A DNA stretch of 64,000 nt from Saposhnikovia divaricata (Eukaryota > Streptophyta > Magnoliopsida > Apiales > Apiaceae), in assembly GCA_036435485.1 (NCBI GenBank), contig CM071600.1:52697546-52761545 (forward strand), read 5' to 3'. Below are positions 1 through 11,444 of this stretch, piece by piece. The notes under the pieces were generated by a model. The model saw nothing but the letters and a program-made list of their open reading frames with translations, made no database searches and was not told where the DNA came from. A program made the position numbers and the translations under genes. Position 1 is the stretch's first letter, and the number at the start of each line of letters is the position of its first letter.

Positions 1-2965
1 ACACTGTCCAGTCTCGGATTTTGCCATGAAAGGCTAGATTATGTTATAAGCTTCGTTTTGATATAAAGATCACGTGAAACGGACTTACGGTTTAGGATTT
101 ATGACTAAATTACTAAAAGTAGTTCGAATCCGTAAACAAAAGTTCGTAACTGAAATTGAACCCTCGTAAGCAATGTAACGTCATGGCAAATCTTGGTAAA
201 TAAATACTAGGGGTAAGAAGGAAGGTGTGAAAGAAAACCGTATGTCAAAAAGAGCATTTTTCGATTTATTAAAAATGTTCGAGTCAAGGTTAAACGCGAA
301 CGAACCCCTAAAAGACGACTCTTTTGTAACTTTGGTAAAACACTTAGAAAACGGGCGATAAAACTCGGAGTATAAGATTGGTTCGTAACGATCAACCTTA
401 GAACTCGTATGACTCAAGTATGTCCCAAGTATAAGTGCAGTGACATGTCGTATTAACGAACGAATGTCGGGTCGGATCAGTGATAATAAGTAATCCACTA
501 ATAGGGGTATAACGAGATAACTCGAGAACGTGTTTCGATTTAAGTATAACTTAACTTTTAATATGTTAAGTGATTAATCCCGAATGCCTTGGCTATTTAT
601 AGATCACCAGGCTGAACCGGGACCCGCTACCACTACCCCTTACCGTACTCGACTACCAGGCAAGTTTCAATTCCCTTCTTTTAGGCTGTTGTTGTGATTG
701 AATAAATATATATATATGATTGCTGATATACATATGCCATTGCATGCATGCCTACTTTCAAGTTGAATTGATATACTTGTTCCCTGAATGTTATTGTTGG
801 CTTATAAGCTAGATAGTTATATATCAGTTATAAGCCGGTTATTATAAGACCCTCATAGAAGGGCGTATATATCTTATTAATCAAAAATAGACCGGGAGTC
901 AATATTCCTTGATATATCGAGATTACCTCGGAAGAAGATATTTAAGTAAATATTTTCTATTATTTGGGCGACGAATATTATTTGAATATTCGTTCGAGAC
1001 TAATTATTTTAACGATCCTTACTTCAAATAATTATTTGAACGTAACTATTCAACGAATAATATTTCTCAATATTCATTCAGAGTCGAACTGATTATCGAC
1101 TATTATTTCGAATATTCTTCTAAAGATGAGACTATTAAATGAATATTATTTTGGATATTCTTTTAGATTATTATTTTATTAAATCAATATTACTTTTGAA
1201 TATTCATTTAAGATATTAAATACTTGATGAATATTATTTTAATATTCATCTGAAGCTTGATTTAATTATCGAATATTATTTCGAATATTCCTTAAGGCTT
1301 GGATTACTAAATGAATATTACTTGATATTCATTTAGGATATTATTCATTAAATGAATATTACTTTTGAATATTCATTTAAATTCCTAATTAATCATGAAT
1401 ATTACCTTAAATATTCTTTTCAGGTCTTATTAATTAATGAATATTGTTTTGAATATTCATTTAAATATTTATTTATTCAATAAATATTCTCCTGATATTT
1501 CTTCAGGGATTATTTTGAGAAATACTCTGATTAAAAATATTCTTTCATATTCCCAAATATTCTTTCAATATTTTAACTCAATAAATATTCTCTGAATATT
1601 TATTCCATACTTAGAATAATCTCGATAAGGTTAATCTTCTTCGATTATTACAGAAAATATTTCGAAGTCATATTATTATTAATCTTATATCAAGAAAGGT
1701 TCCCAGACATCATTCATCTTTGAGTCTATCTTCTTAATAATAAGGGAACCTTACTTGGAAAAATGTTATTTATCTTGTCGACTTCCCGGTCATAAAGTAT
1801 TCCCTTCACCCGCAACTCGGGTGCCGTTGACTTATTAAGTCGTTGTTTACCTTCTCATCTTTCGAGGGGTAAGATTACTGGAACAAGTTGATATCCGTTA
1901 CCAAGTAATAGCTTGGGAGTTATTGGTAAATTTTCCTTTCCAACTAGATACGACTACTTTGTGGAGTCTTATCAACAAGTATTATACTTGGGGAAAGGGG
2001 GACGAACGTTATATTCAGAATCATGAACTCTATTTGAACTAGGAGTCGTGTAAGAGGCCGAGTAGCGCCGGTCCATCCCCTTGGCCCAACCGTTGGCCGG
2101 GGAGAGCTAGCATGGCGGTATACAAGTAAAGCCGTCAGTTCTTCCTTCTACCGGTAGTAAATCTAAATTGAGCTGTACGATCTCGACTGATCATCAAGAT
2201 TGGAACAGCGGGCGCGGTGAATACTCCATCATTGGTTCATCATCCAAATTCATTTATTTCCTACAACATGATTACTGTTGGCAGAGTTGGAAAAGTGTCA
2301 TAACTGGAATTGCAACCCTTTCTTGCAAGTTCCTCTTGTTAATAACGATAATAATATCTCGCTTACTTTGATGTAGCAGATATTCCTTCAAACAAATACT
2401 TTAAGTTACCTTGTAAGTTCATCGTTCATATTATACTGGCATCATTTCCGTAAATGCATGGCATATGGTTTAAAAGATAGCTTTGAACTGTTTCAAATTA
2501 TCGTTCAGTTATATATTTGTTGGTGGGCTTTCGCTCACCCTTGCTTTGTTTATATTATGTCACAACAACAGCTAGGACAGATGGCTCGCGTCAGGCGCAC
2601 TCGGCGCAAGCAGGTTACCCGACCCACCGGACTACCCGCTGAGATGCTAGCCGCCATTGCTGAGGTAGCATAGTTAGACAGCTTTTGTTTCCTGTTTAAC
2701 TATATGTATAATTAATGTAATCAACGGCAAAACTTTTAAACCTATGATGTTATCCTTTTGGTATTGTAATAACTTTTATTCGTAACCCTTTAATGTAAGA
2801 CTTATTTCAATTTCATCTCTGGGACTATAACTGTTGTGTGTGTGAGTGGTAATTATTGTGGGGTCACAGCATGTGATTTATTTATTGTGGACTCAAGTCA
2901 AGTATTATGAATGGATGTAAGACCGTAACCACCAGATCCCTGACCCCGGATCTGGGGGTGTTACA
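1..2965 (+). mobile_element. Large LTR (3' part) of a Ty3/gypsy-like element, solo or 3' LTR
   Basis: This block ends in GGGGGTGTTACA at 2965. Its reverse complement is recognisable in the two minus-strand LTRs at 52645-56164 and 62443-64000: shared blocks include the CCCCGGATCTGGGGGTG terminus, the segment near 2480-2600 with the CACAACAACAGCTAG core, the AATATT-rich middle, and the stretch around 200-350. The left end is outside the window. No primer-binding site follows 2965, unlike the minus-strand element, so this is a 3' LTR or a solo LTR. It is clearly diverged from the other two copies and lacks their 45-bp internal duplication. The short ORFs here do not resemble any protein I know. 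Confidence 0.8.
1000..1640. repeat. AATATT/ATTCATTTA-rich interspersed short repeats inside the LTR
   Basis: About a dozen pairs of the form TGAATATTA ... AATATTCATTTA recur here at irregular 45-75 bp spacing, each able to pair with its partner. The equivalent block in reverse lies at about 54090-54660. It is a conserved structural feature of this LTR family rather than random AT-rich sequence. Its function is unknown; promoter-distal spacer or expanded direct repeats are both possible. Confidence 0.6.
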
Positions 2966-4835
2966 CTTAGAGACACTAGATGATGAACAACAAGGCTTTG
3001 ATCAGGGCATCAAAGACTTGATTAGACGAAATGAGGAGATGGGTGACGAATGGGATCACAAGCTGAGAACACTCAAGGAGGAGCTCGTGAAGGAATTAGT
3101 AGGCCTCAAGGATAATCAGTTGGGGCTCGAAAGCAAGGTCGCAACCATGGGGGTGGCCCATGAAGAATGGATAGTAAAGGTGGAACGTGAGATGCTTGGG
3201 TTCCAACGAACAACGGCGCAACTTTTAGAGAGTCTCAAGGCTGATATTGATGCATATGAGGCAGAGTTGACCATAGTAAAGAAGGCTGTGGCAAATGGTG
3301 GAACACCAAGTTATGCATTCTGGCCACCAAAGTTGGATGTTCCAAAGCCAAAGGAGTATGATGGTAGGCGCGAGGCGGTAAGCTTTGACGATTTCATTTG
3401 GAACATGGAAAGATACTTCGATTCTCTTGGCTTAGTGGATGAGCCAACAAAGATCAAGACGGCTACTCCATACTTGACCAGAAATGCAGGGATTTGGTGG
3501 AGGCGCAAGCATGCTGAGATTAAAAAGGGAACTTCAACTATCGATACATGGGATGAGTTCAAGGCCGCTCTCCGAAAGTCATTCTATCCTAAGAACGTTG
3601 ATTTGGAGGCCCGGAAGAAGATGAAGGAGTTGAAACATGGGGGATCTATTCAAAGCTATGTGGAAGAATTTTCCAACCTCATGCTACTAATCACGGATAT
3701 GAGCGAAAGGGATCTTTTATTCAACTTCATGGAGGGGTTGAAACCTTGGGCCAAGATGGAACTTCAAAGGAGGGAGGTCAAAGATATTTCTAGTGCCTTA
3801 ACCATCGCCGAAACTTTAACGGAGTATAGCTCCAAAGGTCGAGACGAATCGGGCAGAAGCAAAGGATCTAAAGAGAGCTCGGGAAGTAACTCTGCCAAAG
3901 GTGGGGGAGCGAAGGATCAACCCAAGGCCAACAATGGAGGAAAAATTGGGTACAAAGATTGGAAGACCCGCCGAGAAGAAAGCAAAAGGGAGCCCAAAGG
4001 ATGCTTTTTGTGCGATGGACCGCACTATGCTAGAGATTGTCCAAAAAGGAACAAACTCAATGCTTTGACCGCAGAAGAGGAAGACGAAGAACATGTGAGC
4101 ATGGGAACGCTCAAGTTGCTAGGCACTATGAAGGAGGATCTTAAGGTGAAGAGGTCTCTTATGTATATTGAGACCAAGGTGAATGGTAAGAATGCGCTTA
4201 TGATGGTAGACACAGGTGCAACCCACACCTTTATTCGCAAGAAGGAAGCGGACCGGCTTGGTTTGAAGGTGGTCGAAGCCAAGTCCTCATTGAAGATGGT
4301 GAACTCGGCACCAATTCCTATAGAAGGCGTAGTCAAAGGAGTGCACGTGGAAATTGGGAAATGGCATGGTAAGGTCGACTTTACTGTGGTCCCTATGGAT
4401 GATTATGATATTGTTGCAGGACTAGATCTTCTTGTACAGTCAAGAGCACACTTGGTTCCCTATGCCAAGTCATTATGCATCTTTGAGGAGGAACCGTGCT
4501 CCGTACGGATCAAGGAAGTGCCCGAGAAAGTAGGAAGTTTGGGATCAATGACCTTATCTGCCATGCAAGTCAAGAAAGGACTAAGGAAAGGTGAGGAGAC
4601 CTACATGGTGAGTCTACGTGAGGTAGAGGATACCGGGACAAAGGAGAACACAATTCCGGAGCCGATAGCAAGAGTGCTCAAGGAGTTTGAGGACGTGATG
4701 CCACCCGAGCTGCCAAAGGGGCTGCCTCCCAGAAGAGGAGTTGATCACAGGATAGAACTTGAGCCAGGGGCCAAACCACCCGCCAAGGCGCCATATCGAA
4801 TGTCCCCGCCAGAATTGGAAGAACTTCGAAAATAG
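2907..4835 (+). pseudogene. Chromovirus gag and protease (first part of broken gag-pol)
   Basis: This is a 642-codon open stretch. The first about 20 codons belong to the large LTR; retroelement similarity starts after 2966, so the nominal ATG at 2907 is a fusion artefact. Gag coiled-coil-like sequence covers residues about 25-115 and the gag core about 140-300 (including AGIWWRRKHAEIK). A CCHC knuckle CFLCDGPHYARDC starts near residue 366, and the aspartic protease motif MMVDTGATHTFI near 432. The frame then enters the linker before reverse transcriptase and meets TAG at 4833-4835 where the family normally continues; a single C-to-T change of a glutamine codon would explain it. Sense and reading frame continue past the stop. 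Confidence 0.85.
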
Positions 4836-6050
4836 TTGGGGGACTTATTGGAACGAGGGTTTATTCGGCCGTTTAAGGCACCGTATGGGGCACCAGTACT
4901 GTTCCAAAGGAAGAAGGATGGTTCGATGCGGTTATGCATTGACTATCGGGCACTAAACAAGATCACCATAAAAAACAAGTATCCTATTCCCCTCATTGCT
5001 GACTTGTTCGATCAGCTAGGAAAGGCGAAGTTCTACTCAAAGTTGGATTTGAGGTCGGGTTACTATCAAGTACGGATAGCCGAAGGGGATGAGGCAAAGA
5101 CGACTTGTGTCACGCGCTATGGGGCATATGAGTTCTTGGTAGTACCGTTTGGGCTAACAAATGCCCCAGCCACATTTTGCACATTGATGAACAAGATCCT
5201 CAAGCCTTTCTTGGATCGCTTTGTGGTTGTTTATCTCGATGACATAGTCATCTATAGCAACACGATAGAGGAACACATGGAGCATATACGAGAGGTACTC
5301 AAGACCCTGAGAGAGAATGATCTCTTTGTGAAGAAGAAGAAGTGTTCGTTCGCCAAGACTGAGGTGGAGTTTCTTGGGCATGTAATTCGGGACGGGACAC
5401 TTATGATGGATGATAGCAAGGTGAGGGCTATCAAGGACTGGGAGCGTCCTACCAAGGTACCCGAATTAAGGTCTTTTCTCGAGCTAGTTAACTACTATCG
5501 GCGGTTTATCCAGGGATACTCCGCCAAAGCTGCACCATTGACGGATTTGCTTAAGAAAAACAATTCTTGGGAGTGGACGGAGAAATGCCAAAGGGCGTTT
5601 GAAGAATTGAAGGAAGCCATCATGGCCAAGCCAGTGTTAGTGCTACCCGATTACAGGAAAGAGTATGAAATACAGACCGATGCGTCAGATTTTGCCATTG
5701 GAGGTGTGCTTATGCAAGAAGGGCATCCCATTGCTTTCGAGAGTAGAAAGCTCAACGACACCGAACGAAGGTACACGGTGCAGGAAAAGGAGATGACGTC
5801 CATTGTTCATTGTCTAAGGGTTTGGCGTCACTACTTATTGGGGAGTCGGTTCGTGGTAAAGATCGACAACGTGGCCACTAGTTACTTCCAAACACAGAAG
5901 AAGTTGACTCATAAACAAGCTAGGTGGCAGGACTTCTTGGCTAAATTTGACTATGTCTTGGAGTATAAACCGGGAAGGGCCAATCTAGTAGCGGATGCAC
6001 TTAGTAGAAAGGGGAACTTGCGTCGATCACACGGCTCACAAACGGGTTGA
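4836..6050 (+). pseudogene. Chromovirus reverse transcriptase and RNase H
   Basis: This continues in frame with the preceding block after one stop codon. Reverse transcriptase covers about residues 1-200, with CIDYRALNKIT, FYSKLDLRSGYYQV and the catalytic YLDDIVIYS near residue 132. The Ty3-type RNase H begins near 5640 with the QTDASDFAIGGVL motif and ends in VADALSRKG near 6010. The catalytic residues are present. Just after the RNase H end the frame shifts by one base near 6020, so the tail reads out of frame and stops at 6048. The spacer 6051-6210 still encodes the normal linker in other frames (LASITRLTNGL, then VYVPKWENL), with a second shift near 6130 and a TGA near 6202. Confidence 0.85.
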
Positions 6051-6210
6051 TGGACGTAATCAAGGAAGGGATGGAACATGACCCCATGGCCAAGCAACTA
6101 AAGGACCTTGCTGTAGGTGGGAAACAAGGAGGTTTTGGCTTGATGGAGGACTCCTATACACAAAAGGTCGAAGGGTATATGTGCCTAAGTGGGAGAATCT
6201 TTGAAGTAAT

Positions 6211-7515
6211 TTGATAAAGGAGTGTCACGATAGTAAGTGGGCCGGGCATCCGGGACAACGAAGGACAAAGGCTTTGTTGGAAGCAACATACTATTGGCCA
6301 CAAATGCGGGATGATGTAGAAAAATTTGTGCGGACATGCCTAGTATGCCAACAAGACAAGATGGAGAATACGTCCCCCGGGGGTTTGTTGGAGCCCTTAC
6401 CTATCGCCTCACGTCCATGGGAGAGCATTAGCATGGACTATATTCTTGGGTTGCCTACGTCCGAGGGTTGCGGGTGCATTATGGTGGTCGTTGACCGTTT
6501 CTCTAAGTATGGGACGTTTATACCCGCGCCTAAGGATTGCACTGCGGAGACATCGACCAAGCTCTTTCTTAAGCATGTGGCTAAGTATTGGGGGCTACCC
6601 AAGTCGATCATTAGTGACAGAGACCCACGCTTTACCAGGAAGTTTTGGACAGAGTTATTTAGACTCATGGGCTCGGCACTACACTTCTCAACAAGCTTCC
6701 ACCCACAAACGGATGGCCAAACAGAGAGGGTGAATGCCTTGCTAGAATTGTACTTACGGCACTTTGTGAGTGCAAATCAGGCAGATTGGGCGAAGTTGAT
6801 GGATGTGGCTCAATTTTCTTATAACCTACAGCGGAGCGAAGCTACAAATAAGAGCCCATTTGAACTAGTCATGGGGCAACAACCAATTACCCCACTTACA
6901 CTTGATGCGGGATATTCAGGGAGTAGTCCTACAGCCTTCAAGACCGTGAAATCTTGGCATGAGCAAACTGAAACCGAAAAATCCTACTTAAACAAGGCCG
7001 CTAGGAAGATGAAGAAGTGGGCGGATGAAAAACGGAGGCCACTAGAGTTCAGTGTTGGAGACATGGTCATGGTGAAGATAGTCACCCAACGTCTAAAGGC
7101 AACAATACCATTGCATCAGGGATTGGTTCGAAGGTATGAAGGGCCATTCCCTATTGTACAGAAGGTGGGCAAGGTGGCATATAAGGTTGAGTTGCCTCCA
7201 CAACTTAAAGTCCATCCGGTGTTTCATGTGAGCAACTTGAAGCCCTATTATGGAGATAAGGTGGAACCAGAACGAGGGGTATCTAAACGAGCACCAGCGG
7301 CCACATACACTTCTTATGAGAAGGAAGTTGACTACATCATGGCGGAGAGAAAAGTGTCACGTCGAGGAGTCAAGGCATACCCAGAGTTTCTTGTTAATTG
7401 GAAGGGATTGTCTGAAGCCGAAGCTTCATGGGAACCTGGAGCGAACATGTGGCAGTTTGAAGATGAAGTAAGGCGGTTTCGAGAGGAAGGATCGACGAGG
7501 ACGTTGACACATTAG
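6211..7515 (+). pseudogene. Chromovirus integrase with C-terminal chromodomain
   Basis: This 434-codon open stretch is cut off from upstream pol by a TGA and frameshifts. The zinc-binding HHCC region runs through HDSKWAGHPG to CLVCQQDK (residues about 5-50). The DDE core shows SMDYILGLP, ISDRDPRFT and HPQTDGQTERVN, that is all three acidic residues. The C-terminal part reads KVHPVFHVSNLKPYY, then a chromodomain from about residue 375 (EVDYIMAERKV, FLVNWKGLSEAEASWEP). Chromodomains of this group steer integration towards marked chromatin. The stop TAG at 7513 directly touches the polypurine tract, as is usual. Confidence 0.88.
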
Positions 7516-7526
7516 GTGGGGGAGAA
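7515..7526 (+). other. Polypurine tract of the chromovirus
   Basis: GGTGGGGGAGAA lies immediately before the TG of the 3' LTR, the position expected for plus-strand priming. Confidence 0.85.
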
Positions 7527-8023
7527 TGTTACGGCCTGCCCAATTTCATAGGCCCAAGTCCTAATATTAGGCCCAAGTCCAATAGAAACCTCTATGGAGT
7601 CTTCTAGTTCTAGAATATTCTAGGGAATTCTTGTAAATATAATATCCTAGGAAGGATCTAGAATATGGAAGCCTTGTAAAGGATGTAGAAGGATCTAGAG
7701 AATAAATCCTAACCCTTGGATCTAAGATGATCTAGAATCTTCCAAGGGAGGAGTAGTAGTATAAATAGAGGAGCTCATTTGCTTCCAAGACAATCAAGCA
7801 AGTATAAGCATTGTAAGTATTCTCTTAAGCAATATACTAGCATTCTCTAATTGCTCTTGAATTCTTTACCTAGTTGCCTACTTGCTTAGTTTGTGGTGTT
7901 GTCTAGTTGTTGCCTTATTCTCTTTGTTGGTTTTCTTGGCAGGCTGACTTAAATTGCACGAGGAGGTGCCGAAATCTAAGGCCGCACGGATAAGACAGGG
8001 GGAGGTCTTTTAGGTTCGTGACA
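7527..8023 (+). repeat. 3' LTR of the chromovirus (497 bp)
   Basis: It starts TGTTACG and ends CGTGACA, imperfect inverted termini. A TATA box (TATAAATAG) lies at about 7760 and is followed by a C/T-rich leader. The polypurine tract precedes it and coding sequence of a different gene follows at once. The matching 5' LTR is not in the window, so its age cannot be judged. Confidence 0.85.
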
Positions 8024-8024
8024 T

Positions 8025-8130
8025 AATGGTGCTTTTCGGGCAAGGCTCACTGGAGCCGAATGGGGTGGTTGTGCTGTAGCTTTAGTGGAAGAAAGCATTG
8101 TCCCTCCCACAGTTTATCCTCAATTTGAAG
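8025..8130 (+). pseudogene. Galactokinase-like exon fragment split by the chromovirus
   Basis: Immediately after the 3' LTR the sequence reads NGAFRARLTGAEWGGCAVAL and then VEESIVP. I recognise this as the C-terminal GHMP-kinase motif region of plant galactokinase (the family consensus has a glycine where this has E in GAEWGG). The next bases encode the expected FILNLK only after a small frameshift (extra bases near 8110), and then comes a good splice donor, AAG|GTAAGT, at 8130/8131. So this is a genuine exon end with its intron, not a processed copy. The upstream exons should lie left of the chromovirus, outside the window. I found no further exon downstream to 9.6 kb. Confidence 0.7.
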
Positions 8131-9014
8131 GTAAGTACCTCAATATTAAATGCCGAAATACTCAATCCAAGACGAACAGTTATACTTTTGTTTCAGACAG
8201 CCTGACATATTAGATGGGTTGTGATTCACACTCGATTATATTCAGCTACCTGCTATTAGATGGGCTGTTACATGAGTTGGTGGCAATAACCTTGACTGGC
8301 TAGTTAGAAGGATTTACTTTGCATAGATTGCGCATATTCTTAATTTCATTACAATTCTTTTAGCCACGTCACACAGATTGTGCAGATTCTCTAATCATAT
8401 TTTACCTTTTATTAGTGCATAGAGACTTTTTGAGTTTTCGTAGATCAAGGTCATTACCCAATTATAAGAAATCTGCAGCAGTTATGATCTATTTTGTTAA
8501 GGCGAGTGAAATAGGAAAAAAATTGTGAAGAAAAACAAAAGTGGGAAGGATGTGTAAAAGAGGAGTGGAAATATTAAGAACTCCAGTTGATAGAGAAATG
8601 ATTTCTATGAACATTTATCGATCAAAAATTTTCAGATCAACCGGTTAAATTAAATTATATGATAAACATAAACTTACACTTAATATATTTGCACATAAAA
8701 TGAAGTTTTCAAACAAATCTTGTAAATGAGTTCTGGAACATAATAAGAGAAACAACCTAGAAGAATTTGTTTAAATAAAATTATTAAAAGTAATAAAATT
8801 AAACCACATCCTTCCCTCTTTTTCCGGTTTAATTTCAATTTTTTTCTTAACGAAATCAGTCATTTTTCAATTCGAATTTAGATGAGAGTTGGTAGTTTGA
8901 GTGTTTATTTTCCATTGAGATCTTTGCTAGTAAGAAGAGATTGGATAATCTTCAATGTTTTAATTAACTAGCAGTATATGAAATAAGCACTTGAGAAAGC
9001 CTATACCGGAGATG
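8131..9014. other. Non-coding, probably old intron/flank of the galactokinase fragment
   Basis: AT-rich sequence following the splice donor. I see no ORF with family resemblance and no clear repeat boundary. Confidence 0.5.
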
Positions 9015-9024
9015 TGCTTGTTTC

Positions 9025-9589
9025 TTGGGCTTAAAAAGAATCCGAGTAACCGGGGTCGAATTCGGATTCGACTCGTTAATAACGAATATTGTTCGTATTC
9101 GTATAAAAAACGAGCGAATTCGAATTCGTTTTATAATTCGAACGAATATCGAGTCAAATCTCACCACTTCGGTATTCGATCGATAATATTTATTTAGAGT
9201 AGCTCGAATAAATTCAAAGTACTCGAATATGTGTTTATTATACGTATTCGATTATAATTCGTAAGTTATGTATATATCTTATATTATATATAAAATATAT
9301 GTTAAAGTAATATTCAACAAATTAGCATATTTTATTTATTTTTAAATAATTATACAAATATTCTTACTATTTTAAGATAATTTTGAACGAATTAGAATTC
9401 GAATATACGAAAACGAATAATTCAGTACTCAATCGAGCCGAATCGACTCAAATACGAACATTCATATTCGAATTTTAGTCAAATTGAGCATAATATAAAT
9501 ATATCAATTTGAATCCGGACGAGTAACTATAAATTCGAGTCGAATCCGATCATACTACTGTTCGTACATATTCGGCTCCTTTTCACCTC
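9025..9589. mobile_element. Small non-autonomous DNA transposon with TCGAATTCGA-type internal repeats
   Basis: This is a 565-bp segment flanked by the direct repeat TGCTTGTTTC (9015-9024 and 9590-9599). The ends are imperfect inverted repeats (AAAAAGAATCCGAGTA at the left; AAAAGGAGCCGAATA when the right end is read in reverse). The interior is full of CGAATTCG and ATTCGAAC words. It has no transposase. An 8-10 bp duplication suggests hAT or Mutator ancestry; I cannot decide which. Confidence 0.65.
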
Positions 9590-9599
9590 TGCTTGTTTC

Positions 9600-9877
9600 C
9601 CGTCACTTAACACCAAAGAAGGTGCGCCTTGCTAGGAGCAGATTGGTACTTGAATAAGAGCAGCTTTGACGAGATGATATCATTGCTAGACATGATGTGC
9701 GTGTAAATTTCTTGGCTGATTTAAGTGGCGGACGCAGGATGAGATGATGAGGGGTCCAAAATTTTCCTTAGTGTAATCAAGACAAATTTTAAGCAATGAA
9801 CAAATATTAATATAGAAATAATTATATATAGACCTGAACTTCTAAAGCCAACTTGCCATGTGAAGTTTTAACTCTTA
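9600..9877. other. Flanking DNA with an isolated hAT-like terminus
   Basis: No gene seen. At about 9729 the sequence AGTGGCGGACGCAGGAT resembles the CAGTGGCGGA hAT-type terminus present elsewhere in the window, but I could not find its partner end. Confidence 0.35.
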
Positions 9878-10269
9878 GAGCATCTCCAACAGAGGTTGTC
9901 ATAATAGTTGCCAATTTCTACCACATTATCACATATATTATTTTTTTATTTCTTCTCTTCTCCATCTCATTGTTGACAACTTTTGTTACAAATCTACTCC
10001 AATAGTTGACAACTTTAAAAGTTGTCAATGTGGTCCCATACATAAATTTTATATTATCTTATAAATACATTTAAAATATGGGAGATATAATAAATAGGAT
10101 AAAGTTAAATACATTTTTGGGGAGTTGTATGTGTTTTAACTAAATGGGGAAGTTGCCAACTTTTGGCAAGTTTGATTGGCAATATTGATACTTCAATAGG
10201 TGGACAACCAAGGATATCATGCCACATAGAACTTTGACAACCTCTTGGCAATCCCTATTGGAGAGGCTC
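9878..10269. mobile_element. Harbinger/Tourist-type MITE (392 bp)
   Basis: The termini GAGCATCTCCAACAG and GAGCCTCTCCAATAG (right end in reverse) are inverted repeats, flanked by TTA on both sides (9875-9877 and 10270-10272). The interior is AT-rich with internal GTTGTCAA/TTGACAAC pairs. No coding capacity. The same GAGCATCTCC termini define the element at 17691-19734. Confidence 0.8.
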
Positions 10270-10445
10270 TTAGAAACAAACTGTTAATACAAGTAGAACA
10301 GTGTACTTGATATATAAGTATATGTACACACCAGAAATTTGGGGTGGACCTACTGGCTGATTACCTATTGAACAGATATCATTGCATATGATATCTGTTG
10401 TATTAGGAGATTTACATCTCCAACCTTTAAAGTCTATATCTTAAC

Positions 10446-11236
10446 TAGGGATGGGAAAAAAATCCGATCCGACGGATACCCGATTCGAAATCCGATTTTT
10501 TATCCGATTCGAACTCGATTTTTTGGATTTGGATATGGATATGGATTTAAATTTTAAACCCGAAAGATTTTGGATATGGATATGGATTTCATGAAACCCG
10601 ATCCGAAACCCGATCTGAAACCCGAAACCCGATCAAAACCCGAGCCGAACCCGAAACCCGAAAAATACCCGATTTTTATTTATTATATTTTATATATTAT
10701 ATATTATATATAAATGTATATTATAAATACATATTATACATATTGGGCTCTAATAAGACCACATTACCTTAGGCCCATTAGGGTTTAAAACCATTTTTAA
10801 ACTTAGTTACTATATATTAAAAGCTTGATGTGTTTGTTGAGTCGTGGTATATATTAAAAGCTTGATGTGTTTGTTGAGTCGTGGTACCTGGATGATGATG
10901 TCGGTGGTGATAACAATAGAATACTACACTCTAATGGCTAGTTAGCACCCTGACTGAAGTGAATATTGATAAAATTAATATACATGTTGGATTACATATT
11001 TTAACTTACTTACATTATTTTTTTTTATTTTTTTGTTAATCGACTTATTTACACTATTTTTAATTTTGAATACCCGAAAAAAACCCGATCCGATCCGAAA
11101 CCCGACGGATTTGGATTTGGATATTGAGTTTTGGATCCGAAACCCGATACGATCCGAAACCCGAAACCCAAAAATATTTGGATTTGGATTTGGATTTTGC
11201 AAAACCAGAACCGAACCCGACCCGTTCCCATCCCTA
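10446..11236. mobile_element. hAT-type non-autonomous element (791 bp) with TAGGGATGGG termini
   Basis: The left end TAGGGATGGGAA and right end TTCCCATCCCTA are near-perfect inverted repeats, flanked by the perfect 8-bp duplication ATCTTAAC (10438-10445 and 11237-11244), the hAT hallmark. Long CCGATCCGAAACCC-type subterminal repeats occur at both ends. A segment of about 39 bp (ATTAAAAGCTTGATGTG...) is duplicated head-to-tail at about 10808-10887. The apparent ORFs on both strands are products of the subterminal repeats. Confidence 0.88.
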
Positions 11237-11444
11237 ATCTTAACCAACGAACAAACATTTTATTGCCTTCCATACGAGTTTAGTTCTACTAGATTCATCA
11301 ATATGGTATTAAAGCTGTACAATATTCTTTTTCTTTATTCTTCTTTTCTATCAGATTCACTTTCTTGTAGGGGAGGAGTTAAAGTTTAACATAAAATTGT
11401 GAATTTGGCAAATGGGTATAGAGCTTGAAGGGACAAACTACAAG

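Larger units (their letters stand above)
2966..8023 (+). mobile_element. Chromovirus-type Ty3/gypsy retrotransposon, 5' end not in window
   Basis: The order is gag, zinc knuckle, protease, reverse transcriptase, RNase H, integrase, chromodomain, polypurine tract, 3' LTR, which is the Ty3/gypsy order with the C-terminal chromodomain that defines chromoviruses. The 5' LTR and leader are absent: gag joins directly to the end of the unrelated large LTR at 2965/2966. The simplest reading is that the large-LTR element inserted into this element's leader or gag, so the missing 5' LTR would lie left of the window. The 3' LTR ends inside a galactokinase-like exon. At least two stops and two frameshifts make it non-autonomous. 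Confidence 0.88.

Noticed and set aside
2168..2673. Two small ORFs as host genes
   Set aside because: They lie in the large LTR, are not kept as ORFs in the sister LTRs, and resemble no protein I know.
8964..9197. Arg/Ile/Asn-rich ORFs on both strands
   Set aside because: Products of the CGAATTCG repeats in the small DNA transposon at 9025-9589.
10975..11389. Asn-Pro and Phe-Gly repeat ORFs
   Set aside because: Translations of the subterminal CCGATCCGAAACCC repeats of the hAT-type element.
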